Source of the DNA: Amborella trichopoda
Taxonomy: Eukaryota; Streptophyta; Magnoliopsida; Amborellales; Amborellaceae
NCBI RefSeq assembly: GCF_000471905.2
Contig: NW_006494865.1
Coordinates: forward strand, 920,737-984,736
DNA: 64,000 nt
Reading direction: 5' to 3'
Positions 1 to 10,440 of the stretch are shown here, piece after piece. The notes under the pieces are model-generated. The model had not been told where the DNA came from. It searched no databases and saw only the letters and a list, made by a program, of their open reading frames with translations. A program made the position numbers and the translations under genes. Within the stretch, counting starts at the first letter, position 1. Each line of letters opens with the position of its first letter.

Positions 1-118
1 CGGCATGCCTCGTGCTGCCTAGGCGACATGGAGTGGGCAACACAGTCTATGTCGCCCACCTGGATGGCACGCCTCGTGCCACCTGGGCGACACACGTCCC
101 GTGCTGCCCACCCCATTA
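1..118 (+). repeat. GC-rich hairpin motif block of family B type
   Basis: Several imperfect copies of a short unit around GGCGACAC and CGTG stand in otherwise AT-rich DNA. The same unit occurs in the family B leader (42311-42400, 42690-42770) and in the B LTRs (41205-41225, 55572-55650), so this edge probably belongs to a B-like element that begins outside the window. Some units fold as GGCGACAC/GTGTCGCC hairpins. No coding potential is seen. Confidence 0.6.
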
Positions 119-734
119 TAATAACAAAAAAATTTAGAAAATTTTGAAAAATAAAAGAGGATTCCAGAATCACATGAAATTAATCAGAATATAAAACAAA
201 ATTCTGGATAGGTCACGATTTTATATTTTATTCATCCCTTGAAAATGGCTTCATTACATGCATTCTCACAATCAAATCTGATCTTGAGACCGAAATTCCT
301 ATTGTCCTAACAAACTTCAACAAAACTACTAAAAAATAGGGCTGATCTTGAGATCAACTTATTCGTGCCAAATAAATAAATAAATAAAGAAAAGACAATA
401 TGTTTGGCTATTCAGTCTTTGGCTTCGAATCATCGTCCTTCTCCTTGAGTTCCGCCACGAAGGCCACCCATCGAGCCAATTCAACTTTAGTATCTTCCAA
501 ACTAATGTCTGATACGTCGTCATTTGATTTGATTCGTTTATAGAAACAAGAGGTGCTATCTTCTCGATGGGGCACGAGATCCTGAGCTGGAGCAAAAGAC
601 TCACTACGAAGTCTCGAAGATTTAGAGCATAGTAGAAGAGGATAGGCACGTTCCCACAAAGAATCATTGTTCGAAGTAGTTGTGGGCCTGTCTTGCTTAG
701 GCAGCCCCTCGCTAGAAGAGTACTTCTTTCCCTT
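119..734. other. AT-rich stretch downstream of the antisense PMD gene piece
   Basis: The left part (119-350) is AT-rich with no motif I recognise. A minus-strand open frame at 408-659 (83 codons, ending in an acidic and lysine-rich tail) could be a frameshifted C-terminal part of the PMD gene piece next to it, but I recognise no domain in it. Nothing else is supported here. Confidence 0.35.
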
Positions 735-1437
735 TTACGACAAACTGGCCTTGACCAGAAATGTGGAAGAATGCCGACGAAGTGGAAAGATAGGGCGACG
801 ATCGATTGTCTCTCCTAAAGAGGTATAATTCTGAGTATGGCGAAACTGGTGAAGCACCCTCTGAGGGACGTACCCCTCTGTGAAGTGTTGCCTCGCTAGA
901 GTAAGAAATGAATGCCTCATAGCAGGCAACAATAGTGACACATTATCAAGACCCCTGATCACCCAATCGAATGACGACAGCTCGTTAAGAATCCTGCGAT
1001 AATAATTGACATTTTGAGGTCGAGTGATGTCATTGACATATGCCAGCCCCATAGCAGCGGATACAGCCGATGTTGATCGAGGAGGGTGGACAACAGTGAT
1101 GTGTTCATAGGCCCAAATCTGCAAAAATATGAGTTCCAGAGACCAAAACCATATAAAAAAAAAAAAATTGAGTTCCTAGGGCAAAATAAATACAATTATA
1201 TTAAAAAAATACCTGCAAAATCAGAACACTTCCCTCAATAAATTGGTCACCTCGCGTGACCCTGTCGTGAAGACCCCGGTATATGCACGCTAACATAGTC
1301 GGAACAATAGTGTAACCCACTCGTTCCCAAAAAGCATGGACTAAAGGAATAAGGGAACTGCCAACCGTCTTACGACCACTCGGGAAAAGAACGGAGCCCA
1401 ACAGCACAAAAAGAAATATACGGATCTGTTCGGCGGC
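735..1437 (-). pseudogene. Plant mobile domain (PMD) protein fragment with an intron
   Basis: On the minus strand two blocks join in frame: 1437-1213, then 1118-735, giving about 200 residues. The first reads FLFVLLGSVLF early on and ends VTRGDQFIEGSVLILQ; the second starts IWAYEHI and later has EGYVPQRVLHQF. These match conserved landmarks of the plant mobile domain family (a LLG.xLF motif, the LQ-WAxE motif, and a Y.P.RV.RQF motif). PMD proteins occur as host genes in silencing and development and are also carried by transposable elements. An in-frame stop lies at 1440-1438, so the 5' part is missing or spliced. It lies antisense and just upstream of a B-type LTR, a position where extra antisense ORFs are known in Tat elements. 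Function and expression are unknown. Confidence 0.65.
1119..1212 (-). other. Probable 94-nt spliceosomal intron in the PMD gene piece
   Basis: Read on the minus strand the segment begins GTATTTTTTT directly after CAG, and ends TTTTTGCAG. It is T-rich throughout, has a pyrimidine-rich 3' end, and has a length usual for short plant introns. Removing it joins the codons for ...LILQ to IWAYEHI in phase 0 and rebuilds the conserved PMD motif, which is the main support. Confidence 0.65.
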
Positions 1438-1589
1438 TCAAGATTACTCTCAATTTCGGACTAGCAACTCCATATCAACCCACTGACCATGTGAAGAATA
1501 AGCAGCCCCCTACACTCGCACACCCATGATAGAATGGTCGTCAATGGCAGTGGAAGGTTGATATACAATCCCGACTAGGTTCAGGCCAG

Positions 1590-2405
1590 AAATTCTGGCA
1601 ACTTCCTCTAGGAGGCTTAAGAACGCACCTGTAAAGAAAACAAAATTCAATTTCGACAAGTTTTGGTTTGGCCAACACGACTCGTGCCGCCCAGGCGACA
1701 CAACCTGTGCCGTCCAGTCCCAAATTTTTGTTTTGTTGTAATTTACTTAGGTGGCACACCCCGTGCTACCCAAATCTACCTCCCCAAAATGGTATCATTG
1801 ACTAGGAGGATTTGTTTGTTACGTGAGTTGATTCTCCCCAATAACTTTGGCCCCTTTTTGAGGATCTTTTGGGGTTCATTTAGGGGGGACACAGAGAGAA
1901 ATAGGGGGGACAGGAGAAAGAAGAAAAGAGACTGGAGAGAGAAGAAAAAAGCGAGAGATAGAGATTAGAGACGTGAGAGGAAAACTTAGAGAGAAAACCC
2001 TATCTAACTAAAGCCTAAAATCCTAGTTCGAAACCATTTTCCAGGGCACAACTACCACCAGAGACTTGCTGATCGACATTTGGACATGAAGGGCAAAAGG
2101 AACAGGTTCTGATACGGGTGAGCCCTCAAAGGCTCGAGAAGCCCGGGCCATCGAGCCCGATCAGGTATTCTCTTCACCTTCATTTCCTCTTTTCTTTCAT
2201 TGTATTTATTTTATTTTGATCTGACTTTGATTTTTTTTTATTGAAAATCGTGTTTGATATGCTTCGGATCACGCTGGCTCCGAGAGTAGATCTACTTGTT
2301 TCTAGGCAGATCTGATCTCTTATCTGAATTCGATTGTTCCCACCTTCTCAACCATTGCTTTTTATTTCATTTATAAGTTTAAAGTGTCAAATTCGAGAGA
2401 CCTTT
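1590..2405 (+). mobile_element. Truncated family B-like LTR (probably a 3' LTR)
   Basis: From about 1590 the sequence follows the family B LTR: the run around 1650-1710 matches 41190-41230, and 1920-2400 matches 41455-41960 closely, including the block AGAGACTTGCTGATCGACAT. The middle (about 1760-1900) differs strongly from the complete B copy, so this is a related subfamily. Homology stops near 2405, before the LTR end, and a family A gag scrap follows, so the right end is truncated. The left boundary is approximate because LTR similarity and the start of the PMD-side sequence overlap. Confidence 0.65.
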
Positions 2406-2441
2406 ATTTCAAGTTCTCTCCTATTTTTTATGGTAAACATC

Positions 2442-2763
2442 AAGGCAACCCCATTGCTGTGCCAACCCGAGGACATGGAAGACGACCACCACGTCCTCCC
2501 TATAAGCAAACACTTACCCACCCTGTAAGGTACAAGCTCCCACCTATTCCCTTATAGACACCTCCTCGAAGTTCTCGGCCTCCTAAATCCAGACCAAGCT
2601 CGGGCTGACTCCTAAGTCACATGTGATCCTTCTTCAAGGGGTGCACAAGCACCACCTTCACAAACCACCCCTCGCTCCCTACTCATGTGCCATCATGAGT
2701 CGATCCTTCCCCTACCTGCCCCTTCCCTTTTGGGAAAGCACCTCGAACCTTGGTACTTGAAGA
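2442..2763 (+). mobile_element. A0: gag N-block scrap of an older family A element
   Basis: The segment aligns with the gag N-block of A1 (6690-7020), A2 (30350-30680) and A3 (14325-14650), for instance in the phrase AGTTCTCGGCCTCCTAA. It ends abruptly where the A1 LTR begins (2764), so A1 inserted into an A0 gag. The last five bases, GAAGA (2759-2763), should be the left copy of the A1 target-site duplication; the right copy is outside the window. The left end is joined without a clear signature to the truncated B-like LTR. Confidence 0.7.
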
Positions 2764-4021
2764 TGTTTGAAGATATTTTTTAGCAACTTGGTCTCTGATG
2801 CAGAGTAAAGAGGATGCCGGTCAATAAAGCCTGACATACAGTGGAATTCTCGACCATCTCAGAATTGCCCGAGAACTGATAGAAATCTTCATAAGCACTT
2901 CCAAAGGCCACCTACCAAGTTTCATCGCAATTAAACACGTAAAAGGCATTGCAATCAAAGAAACAATTTCGAAAAAATCGGGCTCTAGCACCCTAAAACA
3001 GACCCCGTAACTAGAGCTCTATTTTCGATGCGTCAAGTAGTGGTAGGTCTACCTCCATTGGAACCGACACACTTTATTGGTCAATTTTCGGCTTAATCGA
3101 GCGCTCCAGAACAAAGTTATGGGTAAAATACCGAAAGGAGGTAGGCCACACACTATTCCCGTGTGCTGCACTAAAGCACCAGTAAAGGTGATTGTTTGTG
3201 CAGCCTCGGGTAGTGAATTTTGTGGTTCATATCTAATTCATCTAGAGTCAAATCACGTTGAAATTTTGTGAGCGTGTTCATCTCGTCAAGATGAGCGTTT
3301 CGATATGTGGCATGCCCCATGACGATACCCGAACAAGGAGAAAAGCTAGAGAGAAGTTCATGATCTGTGAAGAAAGTTGCAGAGAATCAACAACGACACG
3401 CCTCGCTCGAGTAACCGAATCATAGTGCTTGCGCATCGGATTGACATGAGACCAGTTTCATCGTGTGTTTAAGGTCCATGGCTATCTTTTTTCCGAATCT
3501 CATACATGATGAACAGTCGAATTTCGCACACGAAGCAAATAAACTGGCTGCAAATTTCGGTGCTGGAGTTAAACATTCCAGCCTAAATTCTAAAAATTGT
3601 GATATCTACGTCCGGGCACGAAATCGAGTTGTGTTAGTTGCCACACAATCGTGACGGCATTCTTAGTGTGATTCAGTGAAGAAATCAAGGAGAAACATCA
3701 TGGAATGAGCACACTATAGATTCGAAGTTTTCAAGATTCATCCAAATTTCAAGTTGGTATCAAATCGATCGTCATATCGAGCACTATAAGAAAATAATCA
3801 TCTTTCAATCAAACGGGCATCAGAGCAACCCCAGATCAGTCATAGAAGATCACACAAGTTCTAGGGCAGCAGTAGGGACTGTTATGAAATTCTATCGATT
3901 GTTGGGCAGGGGCAAAATAATCCTTTTGTACTATTTTTATAATTTTTTTTAATTCAATTAAATTGTAATTATCATCAATTTAGTCGGTTTTTGGGCATAC
4001 ACCCATGTTTGGGCCCAATTC

Positions 4022-4077
4022 TATATAAACTTGTAAATAACGAGACCCCTCGCTGATTCTACACATTGATCAATAAA
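4022..4077 (+). promoter_or_regulatory. A1 LTR core promoter and poly(A) signal
   Basis: TATATAAA lies at 4022-4029 and AATAAA at 4072-4077. The same pair recurs at the same place in the other family A LTRs (13108/13165, 26098/26157, 61957/62014), which supports a functional origin. Confidence 0.75.
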
Positions 4078-4159
4078 ACTTCAATTTTTGCTTTACGTTC
4101 GTGGGTGCATCTTGGAGAGAGAATGAGGAGAGAGAAAGTAAGGTCGATACCCTTCGGTG

Positions 4160-4440
4160 AGATAATTTTCTCTGCTCTTCTTTTCTCTCTCATCTCTATC
4201 TCTCATTCTCTCCTCTTTTCTCTCTTATCTCTATCTCTCCTTCTCTCTCCTATTTTCTCTCTTATCTCTATCTCTCTTTCTCACTCCTCTTTTCTCTCTC
4301 TCATCTCGTCTTTATGTCTCTTTCTTTTTTCTTCTCTGATCTTCTAAATTCACCTTCCTTCTCTCTATTCGTCCTTCCTTTCTTTGTCCTCTCTTTCCTT
4401 TTCTCTCTGTTCTCTCTCTCTCTTCTTCCTTTCCATTCAT
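4160..4440 (+). repeat. Pyrimidine (CT) tract in U5
   Basis: Almost pure C/T sequence built of irregular TCTCTCT, CATCTCTAT and TTCTTTC units. Equivalent tracts occur in each longer family A LTR (13260-13358 with 28175-28340, 26260-26500, 62110-62455). It marks the start of the long U5 leader. Open frames crossing it only encode Ser/Leu/Phe runs and are not genes. Confidence 0.8.
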
Positions 4441-4561
4441 GCATGGCGGAATCTATCACTTGGCACGATGTCTTCTTGCTTCAAGCATGCGAACAGTGAG
4501 TCGGGCCTTAACCCGAGTGGCGGGCTGAGCCTTTGTTAAAGTCTCCTTGTCTAATTCTCGA

Positions 4562-5107
4562 TCATGGATGACAGATGCTCATCAATGTCCATGTTCTCTC
4601 TCTCTTCTTTTCATCTGACACAAATGGTGGAAGCACATCGCTACTCATGTCTTCTCTCTCTTCCTCTTCCTTTGACATGGACGGTGGAGGCACATCGCTG
4701 CCCATGCCTTTTCTCTCTTCTTCTTCCTCTGACATGGACAGCAGAAGCACATCACTGCCGATATCTTCTCTCTCTTCTTTTTTCATCGGACATGGATGGC
4801 GGAAGCACATCGCTCCCATGCCTTCCCTCTCTTCTTCTTCATCTAACATGGACGGCGGAAGCACATCGTCGCCCATGTCTTCTCTCTCTTCTTCTTCATT
4901 TGACACAGACGGCAGAAGCACATCCCCTCCCATGTCTTCTCTCTTCTTCTTCATTTGACATGGACGTCGGAAGCACATTTCCGCCCATGTCTTCTCTCTC
5001 TTCTTCTTCCTTTGTCATGAACGGCAGAAGCATATCGCCATCCATGTTTTCTCTCCCTTGTTACCCTTCTGTCATGGATGGTGGATGCTCATCGCCATCC
5101 ATGTTCT
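4562..5107 (+). repeat. 57-bp tandem hairpin array in A1 U5 (10 units)
   Basis: Ten units start near 4562, 4612, 4673, 4730, 4787, 4844, 4901, 4957, 5014 and 5071, mostly 57 bp apart. Each has an inverted repeat such as CATGGATGG (5073-5081) with CCATCCATG (5095-5103), or a longer imperfect stem around ACATGG.CGGCG and CGCTGCCCATGT, separated from the next by a CT-rich spacer. The loop commonly reads GAAGCACAT or GATGCTCAT. A2 and A3 have an array of the same design but a different stem sequence. Confidence 0.85.
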
Positions 5108-6007
5108 TTTCTATCTTCTCTATCATCGTCATCTAGGTTCTCCTTTCTTCCTTCTCTCTCTTTTTCTTCCTCTTTTCCCTTTTCTCTTTCTCCTCCCTCT
5201 GTTCCTCTTCTCTTTCCTTGCTCATCTCTTCTTCTTCTCTTCTCACATACATGACATCGGTAGTACTTTGTATGTCTCTCTTTCTCTCTCTTCTTCCTTC
5301 TTTCTCTCTCGTTTGACCAAGAGAGGCTAAGACAAACATTGCCATGGTAGTCTCGTCATCTAGCAGTATTAGCGTTGAGCCAATCTTAGATACTGTGCTC
5401 GCCTTACTGCCATGATAGGCTGGCCATGGTGTCAAACTAGTCGATGATCGTTCTTGTGTCTAATAGTGTTGTAGTTGTGCGGGTCTAGTTACCGTGCCCG
5501 CTTTGCTACCACACCTGATCAATCACTTGCTGGTCTAATTGTTGTGTTAAGTCTAGTCACCTAATCAAATTCTTATCTTCCCCATTCCATTGCTCTACCC
5601 CTTTCTTCTTCTTTCATTTATTTTCCCCTTTCCTCTCTTGGATGTGCACACATGTGTACATTCGCTCAAAGACAACGTGGGGTCTCTTTTGTCCCACTTG
5701 TCTTGTAAAGTTAACCATGTGTGTGTGATTGCAGAAACAGGATAATACATATCAAGGGAGGTGATTTCGAACCAATTCTATGACTGGGGGCACTTTCTTC
5801 GTGATCTAAGAGGGTGCCCACGCAAGCCAGCCCGAGTAAGTCCCAAACCCACCTTAAATTCCTCTCTCATTGATTGATATACATGTCCTCGCTCCTGAGC
5901 AAGGTTCTCGAGTGAGCTATCTCAATGTCTCAGGTTCCCTTGAAACTCAAGACGCGTCCCACCCGTCATCCAGATCCGGAGGGTGATATTGAGGCACTTA
6001 AACAACT

Positions 6008-6025
6008 TGGCGACTCCATTAGGGA
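6008..6025 (+). promoter_or_regulatory. A1 primer-binding site, tRNA-Arg
   Basis: TGGCGACTCCATTAGGGA starts three bases after the LTR end. It is complementary, with two mismatches plus one at the last base, to the 3' end of plant tRNA-Arg (…CCCCAGCGGAGTCG plus CCA). The A2 copy at 29655 is closer to the tRNA. tRNA-Arg priming is known for Ogre-type Tat elements. Confidence 0.8.
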
Positions 6026-9000
6026 CTTACTACCCTTCATCGAATTATTCTTATTCGGCTAGTTTCTCTTTTGTCTTTTTATTTTCACACACCACATGGC
6101 TGCTGGGTTTCTTAACCTATTTATCTGCATCAGGGATTTTTGATCCCCCATTTGTAAACGCTCCCCAAGAACAAGTTCCTCGAACTTCGTTCGTCCTTTT
6201 GGGTAAAGACCAAGTGTCTAGCTCCCAATTCTTAACCTATATAGGCATGAGGAGGGACGTAAAGGTCCCTAACTCCCCATCTCCTTGCCTTGGTGGAACT
6301 TCCACCAAGGCACCCTGCATTGGTGGCACACATGCCACCACTCACAGTGTCCAACCTGTCACCCGCAAGTCACTTGTCGGTCGTATTGCCGAGGTACACC
6401 AGAAGGCTTCCCAGTCCCTTGTTGTAAAAGGCAAACAAGTTGTCATTGCTTCTGTGGGTCACCGCAAGGCTACCTCCCGTATTCTTGTACCACCACGAGT
6501 CTCTATCCTTAGAGGCTCAACACATCGAGGCAGAGACCCTGGGACCTCCACCTCTCTTACACACCATAAGGCTCGTGGGTTATCCACTCGTGCCCCACTT
6601 TGGGGGGCATCCCTTATGGTACCTTGAGTCAATGTCCAGGAATAAGCCTGTCAGGGCCAGCTCCTGGATACGCTGTGCATTTGCGTCTCACCACTTGAGG
6701 CAATGCCATCATTGTGCGAACCGGAGTACATGGAAGACAACCCCCTCATCCTCCTACTCAGCACACACTAATGCACCCTGTAAGGGGTAGGTTTCCACCT
6801 GTTCTCTTGCAAACACCTTCTCACAGTTCTCGGCCTCCTAAGGCCAGACCACTTGCTCGAGCCTGGGCTGACCCCCAAGTCTCCCGTGATCCTTCTTTAA
6901 GGGGCGTACATGAGTCACCGTCACAGATAACCCCTTGCCCTTGATTTAGGCGTCCTCATGAGTCAAACCTTCTCTTGCCTACCCCTTCTCCTTTGGGCAA
7001 GCACCTCTAGCTTTGGTACACTAAGACCTTCCCAAAGAGTACCATCTTGAATCAGCCTCATCATCTGGGTCATGCCTCTGGAGTTCATAAGAGAGCTCGA
7101 CGGAAAGACCTATTGGGAGATCAAGTCCTTCATCCTCCCCGGCCCAAGCAATTCCTGGCCCACACCCGTTGCTTCACTTAATGGAGACAACTCTTTCTTG
7201 TGAAAGAAGGGATGACCAGCCGCAGTCTTGATTGTAGTTCTGGCAGCAGGTCCATCAAAACCTCAAAGCTAAAGGCGATAGACGTCTGCAAATTCTGACC
7301 AAGGAAGAGATCAAGGTGGTTGGGGCAACCAGCTCTGATGACCCTCTTCATCTGAACTCCTTCTACCCTCTACAGATGTTAGCGCCTAAAGAAGGAGTCC
7401 ATGAACAATGCACTGTGGTTAGCATCGTAGAAGATGACCCAGCCACTTAGCAGCTACGGTCCCAAGATTGTCGAGAACCGGTCCTCACACGATCAACATA
7501 CAAGACTCGAGTCCAGTCGAGGCATGCTGACCCCCTATTGACCGATCTATCGCGTGCCACCCGTCAAGTTCGCAAGCTCTCAAATGCACCTAAGACTAAC
7601 CTCCTTAAAGAAACAATCAGCGTGATGGTTGTAAACGAGCTTGGCGACTTGCAGGAAGAGCGCATGAATAAGTTCGAAGGCATGGTGCATACAATGATGG
7701 AGAACATTGATAGCATAGATGCCGCATGATAACCAGCTAACCATAAGGTCCATTCCCATCACTCAAATGATGCACCTCCAATGCGGCCCCTTCACTCTAC
7801 CTCATAGGACAATTTTGTGCCCCACCCCGTCTCACGGGCAGACATCGATGTTATGGTAACCCATAGCTTAAGGAATAGACAAATTCTAGGAATACAAGGT
7901 GTAATGCCTTATCAATAGCCGTACACGTCATACATTGACCAGGTGCCTTTTCCCTCGGATTACAAGAAAGGGAAGTTTTCCCTGTTTAGTGGTACCACAT
8001 CGCCGAATCAGCATATCGCCCAGTTTTAAGCAACGTGTCGAGAGAAAGTAGTTGATGGGAGACTCCTTCTCCGTCAGTATGTTGAAACCCTTGAAGGCCC
8101 GGCTTTCCAGTGGTACGCTCGGCTTCCCCCACATTCAGTACATATTTGGGAAGAAATGGAGAAGCTATTCAACCAACGCTTCTATGAGGTCGAGAGAGAG
8201 GTTCAAACCATCGAGATTCTCATCTTAACCTAAGATCCCTATGTGCCCTTGAACCATATCATATCAAGGTGGAGAAACTTGGCCACTCGCCATACCAATC
8301 CCATGCCAGAGAAGGAAGCTGTTCAAACCTGTGTCTGAAACATGCGACCTGGAATTGTTCTACATGTTGAGGCCTCCAATCTGACTTCCTTGGCACAACT
8401 GATCTCTAAATCAGTCCGCATAAAAAGCCGATCACTCCACCATGGCGGGTCATGACAATAGTCTGCAAGTTCAGGAAATAACAGGGGCAATGGTAGTTCT
8501 CGGACTAATACTCGTGGTAGCCAACAAAAAGGAGTGATCAGTGCGGCCGTCATCGTAGGTGATCCAAAGAAAGCTCCCTCCCAAACTTTGGACCTCTCCA
8601 AATGGGCAAACCCAGCAAAAGCGCCTCAGGCAGGCAAACAACAAAAGTTGTACAACCGCGTAACCCAATCTACGAATCTTAATTGGGTTGATTATTGGAT
8701 CAGGCATAAGAATAAAGTCTACCACTTTGAGAAGGAATGGGTCCCTGCACTACTCCGATTATTACTGGACCAAACATGATCGAGCTCCCAGAGACCAAGT
8801 TCCCTGATCAAGCTGGACCTGATACTCGGGCGAATTACTGTGCTTACCATCGAAGGATCAACCACCCCACAAATGACTATTACAAGCTAAAAGACTTTAT
8901 TGAGGCTCTAATTCAAAACCTCAAAAAAAAACTTGAAGAGCTAAAGAAAGCATTTGGGGTAGAAGAAACTTCTCACATAGTGACAGTTCAAGAGGAAGAC

Positions 9001-9200
9001 GAAGCACTTGATCTTCTTCGGGCCTTGTTTGTTATGATGTTTCAAGAAGGTCTTATCACACCAAAACCGGCAAGGCAGCCTCGATGCCTTGCTCAGGGGA
9101 CTGAGGACCATTAGTGCCCATACCATTAGATATGCGGCCACGACCTAAGCGAATGCTCCAGTTCTCATGATATAATTGCAAAGAAAATGCAGGGATGCCA
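6026..9200 (+). pseudogene. gag: A1 gag (degenerate)
   Basis: Three conserved parts are seen. A proline/serine/threonine-rich N-block (about 6240-7000) is shared with A2 and A3 but has no domain I recognise. The gag core (about 8120-8450) contains EMEKLF.QRFYEVEREVQTIE and ISRWRNLA, typical of the retrotransposon gag family that forms the capsid. A zinc-knuckle-like motif (about 8836-8900) reads YCAYHRRINH.T, but its last Cys is Tyr here (DYYKLKD), unlike A2 and A3 (DCYTLKD). A second knuckle-like motif near 9110-9180 (CPYH..CGH....C) carries stops. Stops and frameshifts break the gene throughout. Confidence 0.75.
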
Positions 9201-10440
9201 AACCCTTGTAACGTTCTAGTAAGTGATTCACAAGGCACTACTCGACCAGTACGAGAGGACTGCTTGACACAAGACCTGGGTAAAGATGACTCAGATCCTG
9301 CTGAACCCTCGATTTCCCAGCCATCGATAGTTCATCATGGGTGGAGTAGACTCAAGTCCTTAAGGCGAGAAGCAATTCGCCAAGCTATGGTTGTTCATAA
9401 GCCTACCAACACGATTCAAGAACTTCCAATGAAAACCAAGAGAAGATGAGCACTAAGGGCTACTCGCCGAAGAAACAAGACGGCTCAAGCACCAGTCGAG
9501 CAAGAATTTCTCAGGCCTCTTCCCCCGTTGCCAAATTTACTGGACTTTATCCCTGGCATGATCATCCTTCCTTCCTCATTCCATCAAAAGGATGTTCTCA
9601 AACCATCTTCTCTTCGGAGCACATCTTATTCCCCAACTGTCCAAGCAAGGGAAAGACTTAAAAGATTCCCCGCACATGTCCAATTCTGGTGTTGACGCAA
9701 AAAGCTTCCCTGATCTGTTCGATGAGGGGAACGACCTTAAAAATATTTCACTTTCTGATCCTCTTCCTTCTTCTTCTTTTGCTTCTCATCCTTCCTCTTT
9801 TATGTCTCCTGTAGGTACAAATTTGAGATGTTCAAACTTCGAGGCTCTTTACAGAGAACTTGAAGGAACCAACATAAGCAAGACGCACCAGAGGCGATTG
9901 AAAAAGACGCTGAGCCAAGCAACGAGATTCTTAACAGTTGCTGATGCACTTGCGGCTCGAGCCAAAGCAAAGCCTTTGTCTTCAAAGAAGCACAAGAAGT
10001 CAAAACCAAAGAAAGTGGCCCCCTGATCTTGACTTTGAACAGAGACTGAGAGAATCAAGAGGGCATAGCTTTTATGCTCAGGAAGCTTGCCACACAATAC
10101 AAGTCTATGCAGTATCAGCCAGCACGGGGAAAACAAGGGCACCTGTGCAAAGACCGTGTGATTCATATGAGGGAGATTCTCGTTCCACAGTCATTGAATC
10201 TCAACTTCACTATATCTTTCAAATTAATTCCCACAACAGGATATGATGTCCATATTCGAGTGAGCTCTTTTTGTGCCCCAACTCGATAAAGGTGCAAAAA
10301 TCTTAACTTACCTTGGCGCTCTATTGGAAGCGGAGATGTTTGGATGATGGATCTCTTTGCTTGAGGTTAGCAAAAAGACCTTTGAGGATAGTGAAGAAGA
10401 GTTGCAGGAAGCCCCAAAAGATTAGAAAGAAGGCGGTCAA
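9201..10440 (+). pseudogene. A1 gag-pol linker without a visible protease
   Basis: This block is conserved in A1, A2 and A3. It includes a Ser-rich stretch (about 9740-9800), then a basic, coiled-coil-like segment ending in SSKKHKKSKPKK (9960-10015), then a short acidic region before reverse transcriptase. In retrotransposons the aspartic protease is expected here, but I find no DTG/DSG/DNG motif followed by ALIL-like residues in any copy. I do not recognise another domain. Confidence 0.5.

Larger units (their letters stand above)
2764..6004 (+). repeat. A1 5' LTR (3,241 bp)
   Basis: The LTR starts TGTTTGAAG and ends ...CACTTAAACA, three bases before the primer-binding site. Layout: U3 to about 4020, TATA box at 4022, polyadenylation signal at 4072, pyrimidine tract 4160-4440, hairpin array 4562-5107, and a strongly conserved terminal block 5755-6004. 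Because the AATAAA lies only 45 bp after the TATA box, R must be short and about 1.9 kb of the LTR is U5, that is, 5' leader of the RNA. The paired 3' LTR is outside the window. Confidence 0.85.

Noticed and set aside
4564-5136. 190-codon repetitive open frame, with a long open frame on the opposite strand as well
   Set aside because: It follows from the 57-bp repeat period (a multiple of three) of the U5 hairpin array. Both strands are open and the peptide only repeats the DNA unit.
5983-6627. Single 214-codon gene starting before 6008
   Set aside because: The frame runs through the LTR end and primer-binding site, so its start is chance. Only the part after about 6240 belongs to the gag N-block.
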